Assembly (NCBI RefSeq): GCF_001889005.1
Contig: NZ_CP018153.1
Location: forward strand, 2,710,001-2,774,000
DNA length: 64,000 nucleotides
Origin: Christiangramia salexigens
Lineage (GTDB): Bacteria; Bacteroidota; Bacteroidia; Flavobacteriales; Flavobacteriaceae
Reading direction: 5' to 3'
A program made the translations under genes and the position numbers. Shown piece by piece: positions 1-9,400 of the stretch (position 1 is its first letter; each line of letters starts with the position of its first letter). Below the pieces are notes generated by a model. That model did not search any database, was not told where the DNA came from, and saw nothing but the letters and a program-made list of their open reading frames with translations.

Positions 1-1286
1 TTACCGCCTTTTATATTTGTTCTGTCATCCTGCTCGAGTCCCAGTTTTTCACTCAGGGTTTTTTCCGGACCTGTAAAACCAAGTGAAAGTAATGCAAGAT
101 CACATGGCCATTCCTTTTCTGAGTCAGGTTTTTCTTTGATTTCAGGGCGCTGTCCAGGTTTTCTGATCCATTCTACTTCTACGGTTTTTAATGCCTTTAA
201 ATTACCCTTAGAATCCTTTACAAACTCTTTGGTAAGTATGCTCCAATTTCTTTCCACTCCTTCTTCATGAGAAGAACTGGTTTTTAGAGTGAAAGGCCAG
301 TAAGGCCAAGGGTTTTCCTTTGATCTGGATTCTGGTGGCATTGGAAGTATCTCAAAGTTGGTGACAGATTTGGCTTTATGCCTGTTCGATGTTCCCACGC
401 AATCTGATCCGGTATCTCCGCCACCTATTACGATCACATCTTTACCTTCTGCACTTAGCTCCGGGCTTAGTGATTTTAAACCATCAACTACTTCATTATT
501 GTTTTTCAAAAATTCCATAGCCTGTACTACGCCTTTAGCATCGGCTCCGGGAATTGGTAATCCCCTTCTTTGTGTTGCCCCACCACATAATACCACAGCA
601 TCAAAATCCTTCAGTTTTTCAACTTCATAATTTTTTCCGACTTCGGTATTAGTTATAAACTCAATTCCTTCAGCTTTCATAACTTCAAGGCGGCGGTCTA
701 TAACCTTTTTTTCCATTTTAAAATCCGGGATACCATATCTTAGTAATCCACCGATCTTAGCATCTCGTTCTAATACACTCACCGTATGGCCGGCTCGGTT
801 CAGCTGCTGTGCTGCTGCCAGTCCTGCGGGTCCGGAGCCAATTACCGCCACGGTTTTGCCCGTTCTATGGGCAGGTGGTTCAGGTTTGATCCAGCCTTCC
901 TTGAAACCTCTTTCTACGATATACTTCTCGATCATCTCGATTGCCACAGGTGGCTCTATAATGCCAAGTACACATGCCGATTCACAGGGAGCAGGGCAAA
1001 GTCTTCCGGTAAATTCAGGAAAGTTATTTGTGGCGTGCAGAATTTTCAGGGCTTTTTGCCATTCATTTCTATATACCGCATGGTTAAAGTCTGGTATCAG
1101 GTTGCCTACAGGGCATCCGCTATGGCAAAATGGGATTCCACAATCCATGCATCTTCCCCCTTGATTATTTAACTCTTTTGTATCTACTTCCTTCGTAAAT
1201 TCCTTATAATTCTCAACGCGTTCTTCAGCTTTGATTTTATCTTCATCAACGCGATCATATTCTAAAAATCCTCTTATTTCTCCCAT
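1..1286 (-). CDS. gltD: Glutamate synthase small (beta) subunit, 3' end cut by the window edge
   Basis: The reading frame starts at an ATG (complement of 1284-1286) and runs open to base 1, giving about 428 residues of a family that is usually near 490, so the C-terminus lies outside the window. The N-terminus carries four cysteines spaced C-x2-C-x4-C-x3-C (residues 46-58), the pattern for the 4Fe-4S clusters. An FAD-type Rossmann motif GSGPAG follows, and a second nucleotide site GGGDTGSDC fits NADPH binding. The protein passes electrons from NADPH through FAD and Fe-S clusters to the large subunit, which makes two glutamates from glutamine and 2-oxoglutarate. It begins 3 bases after the gltB stop codon, so the two are almost certainly co-transcribed. 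The identification is secure; only the end is missing. Confidence 0.95.
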   Translation of the reverse strand, partial: MGEIRGFLEYDRVDEDKIKAEERVENYKEFTKEVDTKELNNQGGRCMDCGIPFCHSGCPVGNLIPDFNHAVYRNEWQKALKILHATNNFPEFTGRLCPAPCESACVLGIIEPPVAIEMIEKYIVERGFKEGWIKPEPPAHRTGKTVAVIGSGPAGLAAAQQLNRAGHTVSVLERDAKIGGLLRYGIPDFKMEKKVIDRRLEVMKAEGIEFITNTEVGKNYEVEKLKDFDAVVLCGGATQRRGLPIPGADAKGVVQAMEFLKNNNEVVDGLKSLSPELSAEGKDVIVIGGGDTGSDCVGTSNRHKAKSVTNFEILPMPPESRSKENPWPYWPFTLKTSSSHEEGVERNWSILTKEFVKDSKGNLKALKTVEVEWIRKPGQRPEIKEKPDSEKEWPCDLALLSLGFTGPEKTLSEKLGLEQDDRTNIKGG

Positions 1287-1289
1287 GTC

Positions 1290-4200
1290 TTAAGCTGTTT
1301 TTAAATTTGCCTGTTCTTTCAATTCTTTTTCTGCTTCAAGTTTCAACAAGGCTTTCTTATATTCTACCGGCATAACTTTGATAAATGCACCCGAGTTGTT
1401 CTCCCAGTCCTGAAGTATTGATTTCGCAAGTTCACTTTTTGTATAGTGAAGATGGTTCTCAATAAGTTCCTTTAGTTCCTTGAGATTATCTTCTGAAGGT
1501 TCTTCAAGATCTATCATCTCCATATTGAAGTTATTATTATCCAGTTGACCTTCCGGGTTATAGATGTATGCAACTCCGCCGCTCATACCAGCTGCGAAAT
1601 TTCTGCCAATACTTCCCAGGATCACTGCGATCCCACCGGTCATATATTCACAGCCGTGATCACCTATTCCTTCAACAACTGCTTTAGCTCCTGAATTTCT
1701 AACACAAAAACGTTCTCCTCCAATCCCATTGATATATGCCTCACCGGCGGTAGCACCGTACAGTGCCACATTACCTATAATAACATTCTCATAAGACTTA
1801 AAGCTCGCAAGATCTGGTTTACGAATAGACAAGATCGCTCCAGATAATCCCTTACCAAAGTAGTCATTGGAATTTCCTTCAATATTAAGATTAAGACCGT
1901 TGGCGGCAAATGCTCCGAAACTTTGACCGGCTGAACCGGTAAAGTTCAGGGTTAGGGTATTCTTTGGAAGACCCTTAGCGCCATGTATCTTAGAGATCTC
2001 GTTACTAATTATAGCTCCGGTTGTTCTGTTTATATTGGTAATTGGGTAACTTAAAGTCACAGGCTCCTTTCTGTAAATAGCGGGGTGAGCCTGTTTTAGA
2101 ATTTCAAAGTCCAATACCCCCTCCAGGTTATGCAGTTGTTTTTCTGTATTGAAAACCGGAACACTATCTTTTATTTTCGGCTTATGTAGGATTGCAGAAA
2201 GATCTATTCCCTGTGCCTTATAATGAGTTATCGCACGATTCATATCCAGTTTCTGGCTTTGACCAACCATTTCATCCATTTTTCTGAAGCCTAACTCTGC
2301 CATGATCTGTCTAAGTTCCTGAGCGATGAAATACATGAAATTGATCACATTCTCTGGAGTTCCTTTAAAGTTTTTGCGCAATTCCGGATCCTGAGTCGCA
2401 ATACCAACAGGGCAGGTGTTTAAATGGCAGGCCCGCATCATAATACAGCCCGTGGCCACTAGTGGTGCTGTGGAGAAACCAAATTCTTCAGCACCAAGTA
2501 AACAGGCAATTGCAACATCCCTTCCGGTCTTTAACTGCCCGTCGCATTCTACAACTATCCTGCTTCTTAAGTTATTAAGCAATAAGGTTTGTTGAGCTTC
2601 AGCGATCCCTAATTCCCATGGTAATCCCGCATGTCGCAATGAGGTAAGCGGAGATGCTCCTGTTCCACCATCATAACCTGAGATAAGAACAACATCGGCC
2701 TTGGCCTTTGCAACACCGGCGGCAATTGTACCTACACCTACTTTTGATACCAGTTTTACATTTATTCTTGCTTCACGATTTGCATTTTTAAGATCAAATA
2801 TCAACTGAGCAAGATCTTCAATAGAGTAAATATCGTGATGTGGAGGCGGAGAAATTAATCCTACATATGGAGTAGAGTTTCGTGTTTTCGCAATATCTGG
2901 ATTCACTTTAGCACCGGGTAATTGCCCTCCTTCTCCGGGCTTTGCTCCCTGTGCCATTTTGATCTGAATTTCACGTGCATTGCTCAGATAATCTATGGAC
3001 ACTCCAAACCTTCCCGATGCAACCTGCTTAATGGCGGAGTTTCTCCAGTTTCCATCTATATCTTTCTGAAAACGACCCGGGTCTTCACCACCTTCCCCAG
3101 AGTTGCTTTTTCCTTTGATTCGGTTCATCGCAATTGCCAGGTTTTCATGAGCCTCCTTACTGATGGAGCCAAAGGACATCGCACCGGTTTTGAATCTTTT
3201 TACAATATCTGTCCAGGGTTCAACTTCTTCCAGTGGAATTGGATTCAATTCCTTGAATTTAAACATCCCCCTTAAGGTCATTAGTTTTTCACTCTGCTCA
3301 TTTATTATTTTGGAATATTCAGAATAGGTTTCAAAACTGTTTTGCCTAACAGCCTGTTGTAATTTGGCTACGCTGGCAGGATTGAACACGTGACGTTCGC
3401 CATTTCTTCTCCATCGATAATCCCCGCCCATTTCCAGATCAAGGTCTGTTTCGGTTTCCGGTGGAAAGAATGCATGCTGATAGCGTTTCTGAATTTCTTT
3501 TTCAATTTCATATAAGCCAATTCCCTCAATACGGGTTGGCGTATTACAGAAGTACTTATCTACGAATTTTTTGTTCAGTCCAAGGATCTCAAAAATTTGC
3601 GAGCCTCTGTAGGAAAGCAATGTTGAGATACCAATTTTATTCATGATCTTAACGATCCCTTTACCAATGGCAACATTAAAATTCTCTACGGCAACTTCGG
3701 GATCTTCAACCTCAATTTCTTTACGTTCCACAAGATCATAGATCACTTCATTGACCATATATGGATTAATAGCACTTGCACCATACCCGAAAAGGGCAGC
3801 AAAGTGATGCGGTTCTCTTGGTTCTGCCGATTCAATTACAATTCCGAAAGAGGATCTTCGGTTATAATCCTTAACTCTATGGTGTACAAAAGAACAGGCA
3901 AGTAGTGACGGGATAGGGGCGAGCTTTTCGTCAACATTTCGGTCAGATAATATTATAATATTACAACCTTCATCCACAGCTTCATTGATCTCTATGATCA
4001 TCCTGTCCAAACGGTCCTCCAGACCATTCATTCCTTTTTCGGCTTCATAAAGCATAGAAATGGATCTCGCCTTAAACCCCGGATAATCTATATATTTTAT
4101 CTTATCCAGATCTTCATTGGAGATCACCGGATTCTGGATCTTTAATTTTTTACATTGTTCCGCACTGATATCAAAAAGATTGATGTCTTCTCCTATAGAT

Positions 4201-5813
4201 AAACTAATATCTGTAACGATCTCTTCTCTGATTCCATCCAGCGGCGGATTGGTTACCTGGGCAAAGAGTTGCTTGAAATAATTGAATAGTAATTGTGGTT
4301 TATCTGAAAGTACAGCCAATGGAATATCTGTTCCCATGGAGCCAATCGCTTCTTTTGCCTGAGAGGCCATTGGAGATATTATGGTGCTTATATCCTCGTA
4401 GGTGTATCCAAACAGTTTTAATCTTGTTAGGTACTCCACATCTTCAACTGGTGTCTGGTTGCCTGTGTAAGGTACATCAGACAGAGGGAGTAAATTTTTA
4501 TTCAGCCATTCCTTGTAAGGACGCTCTGAGACTATCTTTTCTTTAACTTCCTTGTCTTCAATAATACGTCCTTCTATCATGTCTACCAGAAACATTCTTC
4601 CCGGTTCCAGTCTACCATGACGCAATACATTTTCGGGTTTAATATCGAGCACCCCGGTTTCTGAAGACATCACCACATAACCGTCTTTGGTTACGGTATA
4701 TCTGGAAGGTCGGAGTCCATTTCTATCAAGAAGGGCACCTATATAATTACCATCGGTAAAAGGTATGGAGGCCGGACCGTCCCAGGGTTCCATAATACAT
4801 GAGTTATATTCATAGAAGGCCTTCTTCTTTTCTTCCATAGATGGATTCTTTTCCCAGGCTTCAGGGACCATCATCATTATAGCTTCCGGTAAAGATCTTC
4901 CGGTTTGAAGTAGTAATTCCAGAGCCATATCCATAGAAGCGGAATCGGATTTACCTTCCATGGTAATAGGGACGATCTTTTTCAGGTCCTCTCCAAAAGT
5001 TTCACTTTCAAAAAGTTCCTCTCTTGCTCTCATCCTGCTTAAATTACCTCGCAGGGTATTTATTTCACCATTATGGCACATATAGCGGAAGGGTTGTGCC
5101 AGGTCCCAGGTAGGGAATGTATTAGTTGAGAAACGCTGGTGAACCAGTGCGAGTTTTGTGATCACATCGGGATCATTTAGGTCCTTATAATATTCATTAA
5201 TGTCCTGTGGCATTAAAAGACCCTTATATATTAAGGTATTGGTGGAAAGACTTGAGAAGTAAAAGAATTCACTCTGCGATAGCCCGGAATTTTCAATGGC
5301 GTGCTCTGCTATTTTTCTTGCTGTATATAGTTTGGCATTAAATGTCTTGTCGTCCATTTTTTCCGGCCGTGCAATGAAAACCTGTTGAATTGCAGGTTCA
5401 AATTTGCTGGCCATTTTTCCCAAACAGGAATGATCTACGGGAACCTGTCTCCAGCCAAGAATCTTTAAGCCCTGATTTTCGACTTCATCATCAAAGCTCT
5501 TTTTACAAATTTCGGCTTGATTCTTATTCTTTGGAAGAAAAACCATACCAACTGCGTAGGATCTAAATTCAGGTAATTCAAATTCACATACTTTTTTAAA
5601 ATAATCATGGGGGACTTCGATAAGAATTCCGGCGCCATCTCCGGTTTTACCATCGGCGCTAACAGCACCCCGATGCTCCAGGCGAACAAGGATATCTATC
5701 GCTTTGTGAATAATTTCATTAGTGCGTTCTCCATTAAGGTTGCAGATAAAACCTGCGCCGCAATTATCTCTCTCATTTAAAGGGGAATAGAGCCCCTGTG
5801 CTTTCATTTTCAT
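1290..5813 (-). CDS. gltB: Glutamate synthase large (alpha) subunit
   Basis: The protein is 1507 aa, a normal length for the large subunit. Its parts are in the expected order: a class II glutamine amidotransferase domain whose catalytic cysteine is Cys18 (motif DNCGAGF), a central domain, the FMN/2-oxoglutarate synthase domain (motifs GEGGEDPGRF and GYDGGTGASP), a cysteine cluster CxxxxxCHLNTC for the 3Fe-4S centre, and a C-terminal glutamate-synthase beta-helix with repeated G-rich segments. In this family the residues before the catalytic cysteine are a short propeptide that is removed, which fits the 17 residues seen here. It releases ammonia from glutamine and channels it to 2-oxoglutarate in the cytoplasm. 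It leads the gltB-gltD operon; the promoter must lie in the spacer to its right. Two ATGs at codons 1 and 3 are both possible starts. Confidence 0.97.
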   Translation of the reverse strand: MKMKAQGLYSPLNERDNCGAGFICNLNGERTNEIIHKAIDILVRLEHRGAVSADGKTGDGAGILIEVPHDYFKKVCEFELPEFRSYAVGMVFLPKNKNQAEICKKSFDDEVENQGLKILGWRQVPVDHSCLGKMASKFEPAIQQVFIARPEKMDDKTFNAKLYTARKIAEHAIENSGLSQSEFFYFSSLSTNTLIYKGLLMPQDINEYYKDLNDPDVITKLALVHQRFSTNTFPTWDLAQPFRYMCHNGEINTLRGNLSRMRAREELFESETFGEDLKKIVPITMEGKSDSASMDMALELLLQTGRSLPEAIMMMVPEAWEKNPSMEEKKKAFYEYNSCIMEPWDGPASIPFTDGNYIGALLDRNGLRPSRYTVTKDGYVVMSSETGVLDIKPENVLRHGRLEPGRMFLVDMIEGRIIEDKEVKEKIVSERPYKEWLNKNLLPLSDVPYTGNQTPVEDVEYLTRLKLFGYTYEDISTIISPMASQAKEAIGSMGTDIPLAVLSDKPQLLFNYFKQLFAQVTNPPLDGIREEIVTDISLSIGEDINLFDISAEQCKKLKIQNPVISNEDLDKIKYIDYPGFKARSISMLYEAEKGMNGLEDRLDRMIIEINEAVDEGCNIIILSDRNVDEKLAPIPSLLACSFVHHRVKDYNRRSSFGIVIESAEPREPHHFAALFGYGASAINPYMVNEVIYDLVERKEIEVEDPEVAVENFNVAIGKGIVKIMNKIGISTLLSYRGSQIFEILGLNKKFVDKYFCNTPTRIEGIGLYEIEKEIQKRYQHAFFPPETETDLDLEMGGDYRWRRNGERHVFNPASVAKLQQAVRQNSFETYSEYSKIINEQSEKLMTLRGMFKFKELNPIPLEEVEPWTDIVKRFKTGAMSFGSISKEAHENLAIAMNRIKGKSNSGEGGEDPGRFQKDIDGNWRNSAIKQVASGRFGVSIDYLSNAREIQIKMAQGAKPGEGGQLPGAKVNPDIAKTRNSTPYVGLISPPPHHDIYSIEDLAQLIFDLKNANREARINVKLVSKVGVGTIAAGVAKAKADVVLISGYDGGTGASPLTSLRHAGLPWELGIAEAQQTLLLNNLRSRIVVECDGQLKTGRDVAIACLLGAEEFGFSTAPLVATGCIMMRACHLNTCPVGIATQDPELRKNFKGTPENVINFMYFIAQELRQIMAELGFRKMDEMVGQSQKLDMNRAITHYKAQGIDLSAILHKPKIKDSVPVFNTEKQLHNLEGVLDFEILKQAHPAIYRKEPVTLSYPITNINRTTGAIISNEISKIHGAKGLPKNTLTLNFTGSAGQSFGAFAANGLNLNIEGNSNDYFGKGLSGAILSIRKPDLASFKSYENVIIGNVALYGATAGEAYINGIGGERFCVRNSGAKAVVEGIGDHGCEYMTGGIAVILGSIGRNFAAGMSGGVAYIYNPEGQLDNNNFNMEMIDLEEPSEDNLKELKELIENHLHYTKSELAKSILQDWENNSGAFIKVMPVEYKKALLKLEAEKELKEQANLKTA

Positions 5814-6418
5814 ACCTGTTCCTTCTTGTTTAGTCTTTTAAAGTTAAAGAAAAGCTAAGGAAATCGGGGGCTGTCAAAGCGCTATTAATCAAGATTTTAG
5901 AAATTGATAATTATCGTCTTTTATATTATAGATTTAATAAAATAAGCCCTTTATTTTGTGAAACCGATAATTGGATTTTTTTCATTTTTTCCGAATAAGG
6001 GAAAACCCTTAATTGTAATTCAAACTCATCTTTTTAGAACTTTTTGCTTAATTAAGTTGTAAATTTAAATAGTTGATATTCAACTTAATGCTTTGTGTTT
6101 CTTTGATTTGAATTAGCCTTCTTTCCCTAAGCATGAAGCATTTTTTAGATAATAAACTAATTATACCCTACCCCCAATTCCGAATTTAATTTTTGATAGT
6201 GATTGGTCTTTATAGATCAAAGGAATTGTTCCCCAATTCATTTTAAGCTTCCCCCCGGAAGAAGGTGTGCCTTTTTAGGTACGTTAGCTGATAGATATAT
6301 CAGATTTATTCTCCCCCCCCTTTATTGATTTTAGATTCATTTTTATTGCGATTGGCCGCCCGGTCTACTGTACCTATAATTCTTGTTACTGGTGCTAACC
6401 TTTAAAAAAAATAAAATT
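5814..6418. other. 605-bp divergent intergenic region with C-runs and a small palindrome
   Basis: This spacer separates gltB (leftward) from the giant surface-protein gene (rightward). I find no convincing gene in it. It holds four runs of C on the plus strand at 6171-6175, 6231-6234, 6251-6256 and 6313-6320 (eight Cs), which stand out in such AT-rich DNA. Two of the runs share the context CCCCAATTC. An inverted repeat CTGATA-4-TATCAG lies at 6288-6303. An A-rich stretch just before the ATG at 6419 replaces a Shine-Dalgarno site, as is common in this phylum. The region probably carries both promoters; I could not assign a clean TANNTTTG box to either gene. Confidence 0.6.
6313..6320 (+). repeat. 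Poly-C tract (C8) upstream of the surface-protein gene
   Basis: Eight consecutive C residues lie about 99 bp upstream of the ATG at 6419. Such homopolymer runs can change length by slipped-strand replication and so alter promoter strength in other bacteria; whether this one does so is inference. Confidence 0.55.
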
Positions 6419-9400
6419 ATGGAAGTTATTACATCAAAAAAGATTTCAAAAATTAGAAATCTCAGAACTATGATCTTAGGATTGTTTTTTCTATTATCAT
6501 GTTCCATGTATGGGCAAACGAGCGACGTTTTTGATTTACCTGATAATTGTGTAGCAGGGGATTTGCTACCCGTAGGGGCATTTTTATCCGGATTGGAGCC
6601 CTGTATTGATTGTGAAGAGCAAGATACCTATCCTGCTGATCTTAGTATAAAATTAGATAATAAAACAGGATCTACCAGAACTGCTTTTGCTTTCTGGGCT
6701 ATTCTTGAAGTGACTAGCGATGAAGGTATAGAGAGAAATTTTGTTTATGGTTGTTCTGGTCCGGTAGAAGGTAAAGGTATTTCAGTCCTTACTGTGGACG
6801 AATTAACTTTTTATGATGAAAACGGCGTTGAAATTCCAGGTAAGACTTTGGAGTATCAATGTGGGACTTCATTATTGTTAAAAGATCTCATAATAGCCTG
6901 GACCCCTGCATCTGATGTTCCAAGTAATCGATGTCCTATAACTGCAGATTCGGTTGAATCTAAATGTAGAGGTGTTAACCAGCTTCGAATAGATACTCCG
7001 TTAGGAGGTTTGGTTGATACAGTGCAGGATGTAACTTGTTTTGGAGGAAATGATGGGTCTATAGATATTAAGCCAATTGGTGGAAAGGCTCCATATAGTT
7101 TCGACTGGGCAGACCTGCCGGGAACGAGTGATCCCGAGGATAGAACTGGGCTTAGCGAAGGATCTTATTCTGTAACAATAACTGATTCTGACAATTGCGA
7201 ATTCTTAATTGAAGACATAGAAGTTGGTGCGCCAAGTGAGCTTGAAGCTACTTTTGGCTCTTCTTCAGATGCTACTTGTAATGGTTACTCCGATGGTTCG
7301 ATTGATATTAATGTTAGTGGCGGAACACCTAGTTATACATATTTATGGAGTAATGGGGCAACCACTCAGGATCTAACCGGAATTGCTGCGGGAACTTATT
7401 CTGTAGTAGTAACGGATGCCAATGGTTGTACAGATTCTCTTGAAGGCATAGAAGTTGGTGAACCAAGTGAGCTTGAAGCTACTTTTGGCTCTTCTTCAGA
7501 TGCTACTTGTAATGGTTACTCCGATGGTTCGATTGATATTAATGTTAGTGGCGGAACACCTAGTTATACATATTTATGGAGTAATGGGGCAACCACTCAG
7601 GATCTAACCGGAATTGCTGCGGGAACTTATTCTGTAGTAGTAACGGATGCCAATGGTTGTACAGATTCTCTTGAAGGCATAGAAGTTGGTGAACCAAGTG
7701 AGCTTGAAGCTACTTTTGGCTCTTCTTCAGATGCTACTTGTAATGGATATTCCGATGGTTCGATTGATATTGATGTAAGTGGCGGAACACCTAGTTATAC
7801 CTATTTATGGAGTAACGGGGCCACCACTCAGGATCTAACCGGAATTGCTGCGGGAACTTATTCTGTAGTAGTAACGGATGCCAATGGTTGTACAGATTCT
7901 CTTGAAGGCATAGAAGTTGGTGAACCAAGTGAGCTTGAAGCTACTTTTGGCTCTTCTTCAGATGCTACTTGTAATGGTTACTCCGATGGTTCGATTGATA
8001 TTAATGTTATTGGCGGAACACCTAGTTATACCTATTTATGGAGTAATGGGGCAACCACTCAGGATCTAACCGGAATTGCTGCGGGAACTTATTCTGTAGT
8101 AGTAACGGATGCCAATGGTTGTACAGATTCTCTTGAAGGCATAGAAGTTGGTGAACCAAGTGAGCTTGAAGCTACTTTTGGCTCTTCTTCAGATGCTACT
8201 TGTAATGGATATTCCGATGGTTCGATTGATATTGATGTAAGTGGCGGAACACCTAGTTATACCTATTTATGGAGTAACGGGGCCACCACTCAGGATCTAA
8301 CCGGAATTGCTGCGGGAACTTATTCTGTAGTAGTAACGGATGCCAATGGTTGTACAGATTCTCTTGAAGGCATAGAAGTTGGTGAACCAAGTGAGCTTGA
8401 AGCTACTTTTGGCTCTTCTTCAGACGCTACCTGTAGTGGTGAGTTAGATGGCGCTATTGATATTAATGTTATTGGCGGAACACCTAGTTATACCTATTTA
8501 TGGAGTAATGGGGCAACCACTCAGGATCTAACCGGAATTGCTGCGGGAATTTATTCTGTAGTAGTAACGGATGCCAATGGGTGTACAGATTCTATTGAGG
8601 GAATAGAGGTGGCCGACCCTTCTACTCTTGAAGCTACTTTTGACTCTTCTTCAGATGCCACTTGTAATGGATATTCCGATGGTTCGATTGATATTAATGT
8701 TATTGGCGGAACACCTAGTTATACCTATTTATGGAGTAATGGGGCAACCACTCAGGATCTAACCGGAATTGCTGCGGGAACTTATTCTGTAGTAGTAACG
8801 GATGCCAATGGGTGTACCGATTCAATAAATGGAATAGAAGTTGGTGAACCAAATGAGCTTGAAGCTACTTTTGGATCTTCTTCAGATGCTACTTGTAATG
8901 GATATTCCGATGGTTCGATTGATATTGATGTTATTGGCGGAACACCTAGTTATACCTATTTATGGAGTAATGGGGCAACTACTCAGGATCTAACCGGAAT
9001 TGCTGCGGGAACTTATTCTGTAGTCGTAACGGATGCCAATGGGTGTACAGATTCACTAAATGGAATAGAAGTTGGTGAACCAAATGAGCTTGAAGCTACT
9101 TTTGGATCTTCTTCAGATGCTACTTGTAATGGTTACTCCGATGGTTCGATTGATATTGATGTTATTGGTGGAACACCTAGTTATACATATTTATGGAGTA
9201 ACGGGGCTACCACTCAGGATCTAACCGGAATTGCTGCGGGAACTTATTCTGTAGTCGTAACGGATGCCAATGGGTGTACAGATTCTCTTGAAGGAATAGA
9301 AGTTGGTGAACCAAGTGAGCTTGAAGCTACTTTTGGCTCTTCTTCAGACGCTACCTGTAGTGGTGAGTTAGATGGCGCTATTGATATTAATGTTATTGGC

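Noticed and set aside
1..1286. gltD as a broken gene
   Set aside because: The frame is open to the first base; it is only cut by the window edge.
2922..4546. Open frames on the plus strand within gltB
   Set aside because: They are shadows of a clear gltB coding sequence, with no ribosome-site or family pattern.
6383..6418. N-terminal extension of the SprB-like protein from TTG 6383
   Set aside because: ATG 6419 sits behind a typical A-rich leader and begins just before a signal peptide; the extension adds nothing conserved.
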